From an uncultured SAR86 cluster bacterium (lineage in GTDB: Bacteria > Pseudomonadota > Gammaproteobacteria > Magnimaribacterales > D2472), in NCBI GenBank assembly GCA_902601475.1, contig CACKNK010000001.1:247075-311074 (forward strand): DNA of 64,000 nucleotides. Reading direction: 5' to 3'. How positions within the stretch are numbered: the first letter of the stretch is position 1; every line of letters starts with the position of its first letter. A model generated the notes under the pieces. The model saw only the letters and a list, made by a program, of their open reading frames with translations. It did not search any database and was not told where the DNA came from. Made by a program: the position numbers and the translations under genes. Below are positions 9,769-18,741 of this stretch, one piece after another.

Positions 9769-11232
9769 CTAGCTTCTTTGGTAATTTGGAGCTTCTTTGG
9801 TGATCATGACATCATGAACATGACTTTCCATCATCCCGGCATTAGTTACCTCAATGAATTCGGTTTCAGTTTGCATCGATTCTATGGTTTTGCATCCAAC
9901 ATATCCCATACTTTGACGCAGCCCTCCTTCAAACTGATCTAAAACTTTAACTACAACTCCTTTATAAGGGACCCTGCCTTCTACTCCCTCAGGAACAAGC
10001 TTTTCTGCCTCGATTTCATCTTGAGAATATCTATTTGCGTCATTTCTTTCAGACATTGCACCCAAAGAACCCATGCCTCTATACGTTTTAAAACTTCTGC
10101 CTTGATAAAGCTCTATTTCACCTGGAGCCTCTTCTGTACCTGCCAACATACTGCCAAGCATTACGGAAGATGCACCAGCAGCAATTGCTTTTGCTAAATC
10201 GCCTGAAAATCTTATGCCGCCATCAGCAATTAATGGTGTGGATGAGTTTTTCATAGCATCTCTTATTGATAATATTGCTGTAATTTGTGGGACACCCATT
10301 CCTGCAATGATTCTCGTAGTGCATATGGAACCAGGACCCATACCTATTTTAATTGCATCTGCTCCAGCCTCATCCAAAGCTACTGCACCTTCAGGAGTTG
10401 CAACATTTCCAGCAATCACTTGAACATCTTTAAAGTTATTTTTTAACAGTTTGATAGTTTCAATAACATTTTTTGAGTGACCATGAGCTGAATCGACAAC
10501 AAATACATCTACACCCATTTCATTAAGGGCTTCTGCCCTTTCCAACGTATCAGTTCCTGTTCCTAAAGCAGCGGCAACCAGTAACTGTCCAGAGGTATCT
10601 TTTGTTGCCAATGGGAACTCAGCAGACTTATCTATGTCCTTCATCGTAACCAGTCCAGAAAGACTGCCAGCTTTATCAAGCACTAATACCTTTTCAATAC
10701 GGTTCTGGTACATTAATTTTTTTACTTCATCTTGATCAGTTCCCTCATTAACAGTAATTAATCTCTCAAGTGGAGTCATGATAGAACTTACAGATTCATT
10801 TAAATTATCTGCATACCTAAAATCTCTAGAAGTAACGATGCCTTTTAAAACTCCATCATCAACAACTGGCATACCTGAGATATTAAGTTCGCTTGTAAGT
10901 TTAACTAAGTCTTCGATGGATTGAGTTGACTGAATTGTTATCGGATCTTTAACAATTCCACTCTCATATTTCTTGACTGTTCGGACATGGGTTGCCTGAT
11001 CTTCAATGGTGTTGTTTTTATGTATAACACCGATACCTCCACTTTCAGCCATAGCAATTGCCATTCTTGATTCAGTTACTGTATCCATTGCAGCTGAAAT
11101 TATCGGCAGGTTTAGAGATATTTCTCTAGTTAGTTTTGTTCTTAAAGAAGCTTCTTTTGGAGTAAAGTCAGAGTATCTTGGCAAGAGCAAGACATCATCA
11201 TACGTAAGGGCTTTGAATTTGATCTTTTCCAT
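9769..11232 (-). CDS. guaB: Inosine-5'-monophosphate dehydrogenase
   Basis: The enzyme oxidises IMP to XMP with NAD, the committed step to GMP. The TIM-barrel catalytic core is complete, with the active-site Cys304 in GPGSICTTR and the flap sequence near YRGMGSLGAM. A CBS-domain pair, which usually binds nucleotides and regulates activity, is inserted at about residues 92-205. At 487 residues the length is normal. It stands alone rather than being followed by guaA, which lies on the same strand further left, beyond the permease and the TonB receptor. Start is an ATG at the complement of 11230-11232. Confidence 0.97.
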   Translation of the reverse strand: MEKIKFKALTYDDVLLLPRYSDFTPKEASLRTKLTREISLNLPIISAAMDTVTESRMAIAMAESGGIGVIHKNNTIEDQATHVRTVKKYESGIVKDPITIQSTQSIEDLVKLTSELNISGMPVVDDGVLKGIVTSRDFRYADNLNESVSSIMTPLERLITVNEGTDQDEVKKLMYQNRIEKVLVLDKAGSLSGLVTMKDIDKSAEFPLATKDTSGQLLVAAALGTGTDTLERAEALNEMGVDVFVVDSAHGHSKNVIETIKLLKNNFKDVQVIAGNVATPEGAVALDEAGADAIKIGMGPGSICTTRIIAGMGVPQITAILSIRDAMKNSSTPLIADGGIRFSGDLAKAIAAGASSVMLGSMLAGTEEAPGEIELYQGRSFKTYRGMGSLGAMSERNDANRYSQDEIEAEKLVPEGVEGRVPYKGVVVKVLDQFEGGLRQSMGYVGCKTIESMQTETEFIEVTNAGMMESHVHDVMITKEAPNYQRS

Positions 11233-11283
11233 ATGGAATTATACTTTTAGGAAAAAGAAAAAACAAAAAATAACTCTATGAAG

Positions 11284-11619
11284 TTAGTTGATCAGTGTTT
11301 CAGTTTTGGCTGCACAAATAAAGTCATTCATGTGTAAGCCTTTAATCTTATGTGACCACCATTGAACTCTTACCGAACCCCACTCTAATAAAATTGATGG
11401 ATGGTGATCTTCGTCTTCCGCTAATTTCGCAATGTCTATGGCAAACTTGACCGAGTCTTCATAATTATCAAATGAATAGGTCTTAGAGAGTATATTTATA
11501 TCTTCATAAATAATTTCCCAGCCATCAAGATCCTTTAGAAGTTCAGTAAATCTTTTTTCATCTACCAATGGAGCATCGATGGTGCATGCTTCACACTTTT
11601 GTTTTGTTAGATCCGTCAA
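11284..11619 (-). CDS. phhB: Pterin-4a-carbinolamine dehydratase
   Basis: The 111-residue protein matches the PCD/DCoH family: W-E in DLDGWEIIYED, the metal-free active-site pattern EDEDHHPSILLEW near residue 70, and SHKIKGLHMNDF near residue 90. It dehydrates the 4a-hydroxytetrahydropterin released by aromatic amino acid hydroxylases, so that the cofactor can be recycled. No phenylalanine hydroxylase gene is nearby. The start codon is TTG, placed directly after the fumC stop codon. A purine-rich AAAGGTGG at the end of fumC lies at suitable spacing as a ribosome binding site, and no ATG is available early in the frame. The gene is therefore probably coupled to fumC. Confidence 0.88.
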   Translation of the reverse strand: MTDLTKQKCEACTIDAPLVDEKRFTELLKDLDGWEIIYEDINILSKTYSFDNYEDSVKFAIDIAKLAEDEDHHPSILLEWGSVRVQWWSHKIKGLHMNDFICAAKTETLIN

Positions 11620-13005
11620 TTAGATACCACCTTTGGTAAGCTTTTTTGGATCTAGTATTGAATTTAATCTTTTAATTGATATCCCTGTCTCTTCATGAGC
11701 TACATCAATTATGGGTCTACTATCTTTATAAGCTTTTTTAGCAATCAACGCAGCCTTTTCATAACCAATTTCTCTATTTAGAGCAGTAACTAATATAGGA
11801 TTTTTAGATAATTGTTTTTCGATATTTTTTTTATTGACCTTAAAAATTTTGATTCCTTTTGAAGCCAATAAAGTACATGAGTTAGCTGCAAGAGTAATAC
11901 TTTTAAGCAAGTTATATGCGATGACAGGCAACATAACATTCAATTGAAAGTTTCCAGCTTGATTAGCATAAGAAACAGTCAAATCATTTCCTAATATATC
12001 AGCCGAAGCCATCATAACCGATTCACTTACGACAGGATTAACCTTTCCAGGCATGATGCTGCTTCCTGGCTGAAGAGCCTGAAGTTCAATTTCACCTAAA
12101 CCAGTCAGTGGACCACTATTCATCCATCTCAAGTCATTTGAAATTTTTAAAAGCACTAGTGCCAAGTTCTTTACTGCGCTAGACATATTTGTAGCAGCAT
12201 CTTGACTGCTAAGAGATTTAAAATAATTTCTTGATGACTTAAATTTTATCTTTGTTAGTTTTGAAACCTCAGTAGCAAAAATATTTCCAAAATTCTTAGG
12301 TGCATTAATTCCAGTTCCTATTGCTGTGCCCCCTTGAGGCAATGATTTTAAACCATCAGCCGCTAGCTTAATTTGCTTGTATTGATCACCTAACTGAGCA
12401 GCCCAACCTGATAGTTCTTGCGCCATATCAATGGGCATAGCATCCATAAGATGAGTTCTACCAGTTTTAACTACACCCTTAACTTTGAGTTCCTTAGATT
12501 TTATTTGATTTATAAGGCTTTTTAGAGATGGCAATAAAAGCTTTTCAACATCAAGCAAAGCAGAAATATGAATTGCTGTTGGAATAACATCATTACTGCT
12601 CTGACTCATATTTACATCATCATTCGGATGAATCGATGTTTTACCTTTTTTTGATGCAATTGTTGCCATGACCTCATTTGCATTCATATTTGTGCTGGTT
12701 CCTGAACCTGTCTGAAAAATATCTAATGGAAATTGATCGTCATACTTGCCATCAATAATCTCTTTAGCTGCATACTTTATAAGTTTTGATTTAGTTGATG
12801 GTAGTAATTTTAATGCCGCATTAGAGCTAGCTGCAGCATGCTTAATTATTCCAAGTGCCTCTATGAAAGATCTTCCAAAAGGAAATGCAAACTTAATTCC
12901 GCTGATTTGGAAATTATCCAATGCTCTTTGTGTTTGAGCACCCCAAAGAGCGGTTGATGGCACTTTAACTTCGCCAAGAGAGTCTTTTTCTATTCTATAT
13001 TTCAT
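11620..13005 (-). CDS. fumC: Class II fumarate hydratase
   Basis: The 461-residue protein is a class II fumarase/aspartase-superfamily enzyme that interconverts fumarate and malate in the citric acid cycle. Recognisable parts are WGAQTQRAL near residue 23, TGSGTSTNMNANEV near residue 101, SSNDVIPTA near residue 136 and the family signature GSSIMPGKVNP near residue 313 that contains the catalytic Ser. T-G-x-x-x-T-N and the fumarase-type length favour FumC over aspartase or argininosuccinate lyase. It is the first gene of a two-gene unit with phhB, with no space between them. Confidence 0.94.
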   Translation of the reverse strand: MKYRIEKDSLGEVKVPSTALWGAQTQRALDNFQISGIKFAFPFGRSFIEALGIIKHAAASSNAALKLLPSTKSKLIKYAAKEIIDGKYDDQFPLDIFQTGSGTSTNMNANEVMATIASKKGKTSIHPNDDVNMSQSSNDVIPTAIHISALLDVEKLLLPSLKSLINQIKSKELKVKGVVKTGRTHLMDAMPIDMAQELSGWAAQLGDQYKQIKLAADGLKSLPQGGTAIGTGINAPKNFGNIFATEVSKLTKIKFKSSRNYFKSLSSQDAATNMSSAVKNLALVLLKISNDLRWMNSGPLTGLGEIELQALQPGSSIMPGKVNPVVSESVMMASADILGNDLTVSYANQAGNFQLNVMLPVIAYNLLKSITLAANSCTLLASKGIKIFKVNKKNIEKQLSKNPILVTALNREIGYEKAALIAKKAYKDSRPIIDVAHEETGISIKRLNSILDPKKLTKGGI

Positions 13006-13052
13006 ATCCGCCTCGATTTGGTTAAACTATTTTACACTCTGGAGGAAGAATT

Positions 13053-13862
13053 ATGGCAAAAGTTTCACCTTTAAGGATTGATACTGAGTTAGGAAAATTA
13101 CCCTTAAAAGATAAGGGACTTGAAATGATTGAATTCGAATCTCCTGCTGAGTTAAGAAGAAACCAGCTTGAAAAACTAGTTGCTGGGTTTAGATTGTTCT
13201 CGTATTTTGGCTATGATGAAGGGGTTGCTGGGCATATTACTTTTAGAGATCCTGAATTTAGTGATCATTTTTGGGTTAATCCTCTGGGAGTTCACTTCAG
13301 TCAAATTAAAATCTCTGATCTATTACTTGTAAATCATGATGGTGAGGTTGTTCAAGGAAATAGGCCTGTCAATGTAGCAGCCTTTGCAATACATTCAAGA
13401 CTTCATAAAGCCAGACCAGATGTTAATGCAGCAGCTCATTCACACTCAATGTATGGAAGAACATTCTCATCTCTTGGTAAGTTGCTTGATCCAATTACTC
13501 AAGATTCGTGTGCTTTTTACGAGAGGCAAGCAATGTACGATCATTTTTCAGGTGTGGTAGAAGAAACTGAGGAAGGTGACAGAATTGCAAATTCCCTTGG
13601 AGATAAACAAGTAATTATTTTAAAGAACCATGGAATTTTGACTACCGGTAGCTCTGTCGATATTGCTCTTTGGTACTTTTTATCTATGGAAAAATGCTGT
13701 CAATCTCAACTGATGGCAGAAGCAGCGGGAGAGCCAACTTTGATTCCTCATGACGTAGCAATTAAAACCCGAGGTTTTATTGCTAACGATGTTGCTTTGT
13801 GGGCAAGCTTTCAACCGCTGTTTGACATGATTGTAAGTAAGCAGCCTGATCTTTTAGATTAA
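13053..13862 (+). CDS. Class II aldolase/adducin family protein
   Basis: The 269-residue protein has the class II aldolase/adducin fold with its metal-binding histidines in AAHSHSMYG near residue 129 and KNHGILTTG near residue 191, preceded by GVAGHITFRDP near residue 56. Family members cleave phosphorylated sugars such as fuculose- or ribulose-phosphate, but this subgroup with long C-terminal helices is often unassigned and may act on non-phosphorylated or lipid-derived hydroxy-carbonyl compounds. A good ribosome binding site, GGAGGAAG, lies about seven bases before the ATG. Its stop codon overlaps that of the aldehyde dehydrogenase on the other strand in the shared bases TTAA. Confidence 0.85.
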   Translation: MAKVSPLRIDTELGKLPLKDKGLEMIEFESPAELRRNQLEKLVAGFRLFSYFGYDEGVAGHITFRDPEFSDHFWVNPLGVHFSQIKISDLLLVNHDGEVVQGNRPVNVAAFAIHSRLHKARPDVNAAAHSHSMYGRTFSSLGKLLDPITQDSCAFYERQAMYDHFSGVVEETEEGDRIANSLGDKQVIILKNHGILTTGSSVDIALWYFLSMEKCCQSQLMAEAAGEPTLIPHDVAIKTRGFIANDVALWASFQPLFDMIVSKQPDLLD

Positions 13863-15283
13863 TTTCCAATAATTGCTTTGGTTTCAAGACACTCAACTAG
13901 ACCCAATCTACCGTGCTCTCTTCCATTGCCAGAAGTTTTGAACCCTCCAAAAGGTGCTGCCGGTCCAGCATTTGACCCGCCGTTGATAGAAATCTGTCCA
14001 GCTCTAATTTTTGTTGCAACTTCTTTTGCATGATCAAAATTCTCTGATTGAACATAACCCGCTAATCCATAAGGAGTATCGTTTGCTATAGAAACTGCTT
14101 CATCTTCAGATTCATAGGCAAGCATACATAAAACAGGGCCAAATATTTCCTCTTTAGCAATTGTCATATCATTAGTAACATTTGAGAAAATTGTTGGTTT
14201 TATAAAAAACCCACTGTTGAATCCGTCAGGTAAGTCATTTCCTCCGCAAACAAGTGTTGCTCCTTCTTCTACACCAATATCAATGAGTCTTTTAACTTTT
14301 TCGTATTGAGTTCTGTTTGAGATTGGGCCTATCCTGACACCATCATCAGTTGGTTTGCCAACTACAATAGAATCAGCTACATTTTTTGCAATTTCTACGG
14401 CCTCATCATACTGAGAAGAATGTACCAGCATTCTTGTGGGAGCATTACAGGATTGTCCAGTATTTAAAAAACAATGATTTGCACCTGCAGCAACTGCTTT
14501 TTCAAGATTCGCATCCTCAAGAATTATATTTGCTGATTTTCCACCTAACTCTTGAGCCACCCTTTTAACAGTTGGGGCAGAAGCCTGAGCTACTGCTACT
14601 CCAGCTCTAGTTGAACCTGTAAAATGCATCATATCTACGTCAGGATGCTCTGATAAGGCTGCTCCAACTACTGGACCATAACCATGAACTAAATTGTAAA
14701 CACCTTTGGGTAAATTAGATTTATCTAAAATTTCAGTGAGCATAACGGCACAAAAAGGTGTTATTTCACTCGGCTTAAGTACCATTGTGCAGCCAGCAGC
14801 AAGCGCTGATGCAATCTTGGTACACATTTGATTCATAGGCCAATTCCATGGCGTAATCATTCCAACAACACCGATTGGTTCTTTTCTTACTAAGTAGTGA
14901 TTTTCCTGAGACTCAAATTCAAAATCCTTTAACACTCCTAAAGTATCTTTAAAATGACCGAGCCCGGATGCTACTTGGGCCACTTGTGAAAGCCACAACG
15001 GTGCACCCATCTCCTCTGAGATACACGCTGCTAAATCTTCTGAAGAAGCTTCGTAGTTTTTTATTATTTCTTCAAGTAATGCCACTCTCTCATCTTTAGA
15101 CGAAAAGGCAAAAGATTGAAATGCATTCTTTGCAGAAGCAACTGCTGCATCAATATCTTCTCGAGTGCCTGCAGATATAGTTCCTATAATTTCTTCTGAG
15201 GATGGATTTTCAATTTCAATTAATTCATTAGAAGATGATTTAACCCATTCACCATTTATATAAAATCTGTGTTCTTCTTTCAT
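13859..15283 (-). CDS. NAD(P)-dependent aldehyde dehydrogenase
   Basis: This 474-residue protein is a complete aldehyde dehydrogenase: PWNWPMNQ near residue 140 binds the cofactor, Glu in QELGGKSANI near residue 242 acts as general base, and the catalytic Cys is in NTGQSCNAPTR near residue 276. The C-terminal segment PFGGFKTSGNGREHG is typical of the broad-specificity family. It would oxidise an aldehyde to the acid in the cytosol. The neighbouring convergent aldolase could supply an aldehyde, but the genes are on opposite strands, so this is only suggestive. A perfect 12-base palindrome lies 36 bases upstream of the start and may be an operator. Confidence 0.93.
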   Translation of the reverse strand: MKEEHRFYINGEWVKSSSNELIEIENPSSEEIIGTISAGTREDIDAAVASAKNAFQSFAFSSKDERVALLEEIIKNYEASSEDLAACISEEMGAPLWLSQVAQVASGLGHFKDTLGVLKDFEFESQENHYLVRKEPIGVVGMITPWNWPMNQMCTKIASALAAGCTMVLKPSEITPFCAVMLTEILDKSNLPKGVYNLVHGYGPVVGAALSEHPDVDMMHFTGSTRAGVAVAQASAPTVKRVAQELGGKSANIILEDANLEKAVAAGANHCFLNTGQSCNAPTRMLVHSSQYDEAVEIAKNVADSIVVGKPTDDGVRIGPISNRTQYEKVKRLIDIGVEEGATLVCGGNDLPDGFNSGFFIKPTIFSNVTNDMTIAKEEIFGPVLCMLAYESEDEAVSIANDTPYGLAGYVQSENFDHAKEVATKIRAGQISINGGSNAGPAAPFGGFKTSGNGREHGRLGLVECLETKAIIGN

Positions 15284-15318
15284 ATGACTTTTCCCAATTT
15301 AAGATTAGTGATTATACA

Positions 15319-15330
15319 TAAAGCGCTTTA
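15319..15330. promoter_or_regulatory. Palindromic operator candidate upstream of aldehyde dehydrogenase
   Basis: The sequence TAAAGCGCTTTA is a perfect 12-base palindrome with a central GCGC, located 36 bases before the start of the aldehyde dehydrogenase gene in an otherwise A+T stretch. LacI-family repressors often bind palindromes with a central CG and this kind of AAAGCGCTTT core. No regulator gene is adjacent, so the assignment is tentative. Confidence 0.3.
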
Positions 15331-15374
15331 ATTATTAATATAGTTTATTTAGAAAATAAATAATTAATATATTG

Positions 15375-16778
15375 CTATTTATTATTTTTAAACACTTCGA
15401 TAGCTCTTAATCTTGATGTTTTAAGTTCCACTATTGGGCTTGAATAATCAATATCGAATAATTTTTCTGTTGGTGGCAAATGTATTTCCTTGGCACTTAA
15501 AGATTCTAGTTGGGGTAAATGTTGTTTTATGAATTTGCCTTCAGGATCAAAATTTTGTGACTGTGTTACAGGATTAAATATTCTGAAATATGGCGCAGCA
15601 TCCGTTCCTGTTGATGCGCTCCATTGCCAGCCACCGTTATTAGATGCAAAATCTCCGTCAATTAAATTATTCATAAAATAGGCTTCACCCAGGCGCCAAT
15701 CATGCAATAAGTTCTTTGTAAAAAACATTGCTACTACCATCCTTAATCTGTTATGCATCCACCCCTCATTAATAAGTTGATGCATAGCTGCATCTATGAG
15801 GGGAAAACCTGTTTTACCAAGTTTCCATGCCTCAAACTCGTTCTGTTCAAATCTCCATGGAATTTTTTTGGTCGCTAGGTTGAATGGCTGATTCATGCTG
15901 ACTCTTGGGAAAGAATGCATTATATTTTTATAGAATTCTCTCCAAATTAATTCATCTATCCATTTAGTTATGCCTTTGTTGCCGCTAGAAAGTTCAAAAT
16001 CATTTAACTTTAGAGCTTCTAACAGGCATCGTCTTGATGAAATAGCTCCAATAGCTAAATACGGAGATAGTCTGCTTGTACCATCTATTATTGGATGATT
16101 TCTATCCTTAGAGTAATTTGATACCTTTTCCTCCAAGAAAGATAGTAATCGTTGAGTAGCTACCATCTCTCCAGCTGGCCAAAGGTCCATGTTCACTTGA
16201 TGAGATTTTGTAAAGGTAATTTCACCAAATGGTAAATCGGTTTGAATTGTTTTTTTTGTAAGTTTATTTTCTATATCAAAATGATCCATTGAAAAAGATT
16301 CAATCCATTTTTTCTTAAATGGAGTGAATACAGAAAATGGTTTGCCTTGACCTGTGAGTATGGTTCCTGGTTCAAAAACAACCTGATCGTCAAAATTTTG
16401 GAATTCAATTTTGTGTTCATTTAAGGCCTTAATTACATTTTTATCTCGAATATTTTCATCAACACCAAACTCATTATTCCAGTAACACTTATTTATATTA
16501 TTTTCTTTGCATAACTTAATAATAAACTCTGGTATGACCTCAAAGGTGTCTAATTCTAGCGAGCATAATTGAATATTCAATTTGTCTAGATTTTTAGAAA
16601 GATCAGCTATGTTTTGTAATATGAAGTCTAGCTTTACATTTGCATTGTTATGATCTGACCACTCTTTTTTTGCATGCAAATAAATACATATAATGGAGTC
16701 ACATTCGCTATCAGCAAGCGAAAGTGCAGGATTATCATCGATCCTGATATCAGACCTTAGCCAAACCAACCCGTTCAT
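15375..16778 (-). CDS. phrB: Deoxyribodipyrimidine photolyase (class I type)
   Basis: The enzyme repairs UV-induced pyrimidine dimers with blue light. The N-terminal alpha/beta domain starts with LVWLRSDIRIDDNPAL, which binds the antenna chromophore. The C-terminal FAD-binding domain has GTSRLSPYLAIGAISSR near residue 226, WIDELIWREFYKNIM near residue 279 and the highly conserved block around MHNRLRMVVAMF and DWRLGE, GGWQWSASTGTDAAPYFRI near residue 390. The length of 467 residues is normal. Tryptophans typical of the electron-transfer chain are present in this block. It is fit for a sunlit surface-water organism. A cryptochrome cannot be fully excluded, but the pattern is that of a CPD photolyase. 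Confidence 0.92.
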   Translation of the reverse strand: MNGLVWLRSDIRIDDNPALSLADSECDSIICIYLHAKKEWSDHNNANVKLDFILQNIADLSKNLDKLNIQLCSLELDTFEVIPEFIIKLCKENNINKCYWNNEFGVDENIRDKNVIKALNEHKIEFQNFDDQVVFEPGTILTGQGKPFSVFTPFKKKWIESFSMDHFDIENKLTKKTIQTDLPFGEITFTKSHQVNMDLWPAGEMVATQRLLSFLEEKVSNYSKDRNHPIIDGTSRLSPYLAIGAISSRRCLLEALKLNDFELSSGNKGITKWIDELIWREFYKNIMHSFPRVSMNQPFNLATKKIPWRFEQNEFEAWKLGKTGFPLIDAAMHQLINEGWMHNRLRMVVAMFFTKNLLHDWRLGEAYFMNNLIDGDFASNNGGWQWSASTGTDAAPYFRIFNPVTQSQNFDPEGKFIKQHLPQLESLSAKEIHLPPTEKLFDIDYSSPIVELKTSRLRAIEVFKNNK

Positions 16779-16814
16779 TTAATAAGTTTTCGTAAACAAA
16801 TAAGGTAATAAGAC

Positions 16815-17552
16815 TTAGAAATTTCCATTTGTAAATTCTGCATCAACTCGATAATCATCTTGAAAATTAGTAATTCTTGCTACCCCTCCAGCCTCTTGAA
16901 CAATTACTGATCCTGCGGCAATGTCCCAAAAAAAGATTCCATCTTCATGATACATATCTGCACTACCAGTAGCCACTAAAATATTTGCTATAGTGGCTGA
17001 TCCGATCATCCTTACTTTCTTCCAGTCTTGGAATTGAGAAATAATGTCCCGAAAATCATCTTCCGTATAAGATTCTCTTGCAGGTATGCCTGTAACTAAG
17101 GTACCTTTATTTTTTTTGGTAACGCTTGAAGTTTTGATGATTTCTTCATTGCAAAAAGCACCTCCTCCTTTTCTTGCAAAATAAAGTTTATGATTTAAAA
17201 AATCATTAATAACGCCTATTACAGGTACATTGTTTTGGATTAGAGCTACCGATACAGCACAAATTGGAATATTTCTGAAAAAATTTGATGTTCCATCCAG
17301 AGGGTCAATCAACCAAAAATCGCCCTCCAACTTTTGAGATGCGCCAAACTCCTCGCCCATTATTGGAATATTTGAATGGCTTGATAAAAAATTAGTAATA
17401 ATTTTTTCTGCTTCCTGATCAACTTTAAGTTTTATATCTCTGCCTTCATCCATAACAACGTCAAGTTCTTTCGAGTAATTTTCAGACAGAAAATTTCCTG
17501 CTAGCTTTGCAGATTCAATAGCAAATTCAAGGTTTCTTTTAAGTTCAACCAT
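16815..17552 (-). CDS. Inositol-monophosphatase family protein
   Basis: The 245-residue protein has all the metal-binding motifs of the family: MGEEFG near residue 61, WLIDPLDGTSNFF near residue 76 and WDIAAGSVIVQEAGG near residue 201. Such enzymes remove phosphate from inositol-1-phosphate, histidinol phosphate, fructose-1,6-bisphosphate or 3'-phosphoadenosine 5'-phosphate, and the motifs alone do not separate these. SuhB-type inositol phosphatase or a CysQ-like enzyme are the main alternatives. It lies 36 bases downstream of nothing co-directional that would define its role: the photolyase follows it on the same strand. Confidence 0.85.
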   Translation of the reverse strand: MVELKRNLEFAIESAKLAGNFLSENYSKELDVVMDEGRDIKLKVDQEAEKIITNFLSSHSNIPIMGEEFGASQKLEGDFWLIDPLDGTSNFFRNIPICAVSVALIQNNVPVIGVINDFLNHKLYFARKGGGAFCNEEIIKTSSVTKKNKGTLVTGIPARESYTEDDFRDIISQFQDWKKVRMIGSATIANILVATGSADMYHEDGIFFWDIAAGSVIVQEAGGVARITNFQDDYRVDAEFTNGNF

Positions 17553-17608
17553 TACTATTTCTTATTGGTTTAAATAAGCTATGAAAACAAAATAAGGGCA
17601 CTTCATTC

Positions 17609-18718
17609 TTATCCCTTATAAGTAACTCTATAAATTAAATTTGAGTAATCATCTGAAATTAATAATGATCCATCTGACATCTCGAAAGGTGCAGCAGGCC
17701 TACCAATGACATGCTCACCAGATAAGAAGCCAGTCATAAAATCTGTATGTTTATTAACTAGTCCATTATCATCAAACTCAACTCTTATGACTTTGTAACC
17801 AACCTTCTTAGAGCTGTTCCAAGAACCATGAAGTGTTATAAAAGCATTATTTACATATGATGCCGGAAAATGATTACCCGAGTAAAACGTAATTCCTGTT
17901 GGTGCAACATGTGGGCCTAATTCTAAAATAGGTTTATTGATTTCATATCCATGGTCGCTTTCCCCGAATTCAGGATCAACAACGTCGTTTGAATGCAGAT
18001 ATGGAAAACCAAAAAAATCTCCATCATCTAAAAGAACATTTAGTTCACATGAAGGCAAGTTATCACCCAGCCAATCTCTTCCATTATCTGTGAAATATAA
18101 TCTATTATTTTGAGGGTTGAAATCAAAGCCAACTGAGTTCCTTACTCCTCTGGCAACTATAGACCAATTAGAGTCTCTAAAACGCATAATTGTTGCGTAT
18201 CTTGGGTCATCTTTTAAACAGACATTACATGGTGCACCAACATTTACAAGAAAACTTCCATCTTGATCAAACTTAATCCATTTTCTTCCGTGCCATGTAT
18301 CTGAGGGCAGATCATCGGTAACAAGAATTTTTTCGAGATCTTTTATGCTGTTGCCACGATCTAGCTTCTCTTCAATATTTTCAATCTTCCAAACTTTATC
18401 TATCTCTGCAATGAAAAGTGATCCGTTGTAAAAAGCAACTCCTGAAGAATCGCCCATGTCGCTTGCAACCACCATAGAAAAATCTGCTTTGCCATTATCA
18501 TCATGATCCTTCAGCGCATAAACATCTCCCTGCTTTGACCCAACAAAAATATACCCAGTTTCGCCCTCAGTTATTTGTCTCGGTGCGCTGGTAGTATTTG
18601 AAAAAATAGATACTTCGAAGCCATTTTCAATTGATATATTTTCTAGAATTTTATCAACGCTGGAGATTGCATTGATGGCAAGAAAGGATAATATGACAAA
18701 GATAAATTTGTTTTTCAT
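17609..18718 (-). CDS. Exported PQQ-dependent sugar dehydrogenase-like protein (sorbosone dehydrogenase type)
   Basis: The 369-residue protein begins with a signal peptide (MKNKFIFVILSFLAINAISS), then a beta-propeller typical of soluble glucose/sorbosone dehydrogenases: RNSVGFDFNPQNNRLYFTDNGRDWLG style segments near residues 197-219, LHGSWNSSKKVGYKVIRVEF near residue 298 and GRPAAPFEMSDGSLLISDD near the C-terminus. Family members oxidise sugars or sugar lactones in the periplasm with PQQ, though many members have unknown substrates. The gene is divergent from the WecA-type gene, 23 bases apart, so the two must share a very short promoter region. Confidence 0.82.
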   Translation of the reverse strand: MKNKFIFVILSFLAINAISSVDKILENISIENGFEVSIFSNTTSAPRQITEGETGYIFVGSKQGDVYALKDHDDNGKADFSMVVASDMGDSSGVAFYNGSLFIAEIDKVWKIENIEEKLDRGNSIKDLEKILVTDDLPSDTWHGRKWIKFDQDGSFLVNVGAPCNVCLKDDPRYATIMRFRDSNWSIVARGVRNSVGFDFNPQNNRLYFTDNGRDWLGDNLPSCELNVLLDDGDFFGFPYLHSNDVVDPEFGESDHGYEINKPILELGPHVAPTGITFYSGNHFPASYVNNAFITLHGSWNSSKKVGYKVIRVEFDDNGLVNKHTDFMTGFLSGEHVIGRPAAPFEMSDGSLLISDDYSNLIYRVTYKG

Positions 18719-18741
18719 AATATTATTTTTAGTTATATAGA

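Noticed and set aside
10214..11281. Plus-strand frames antisense to guaB
   Set aside because: They are shadows of the strongly conserved guaB gene, with no own ribosome binding site or motifs.
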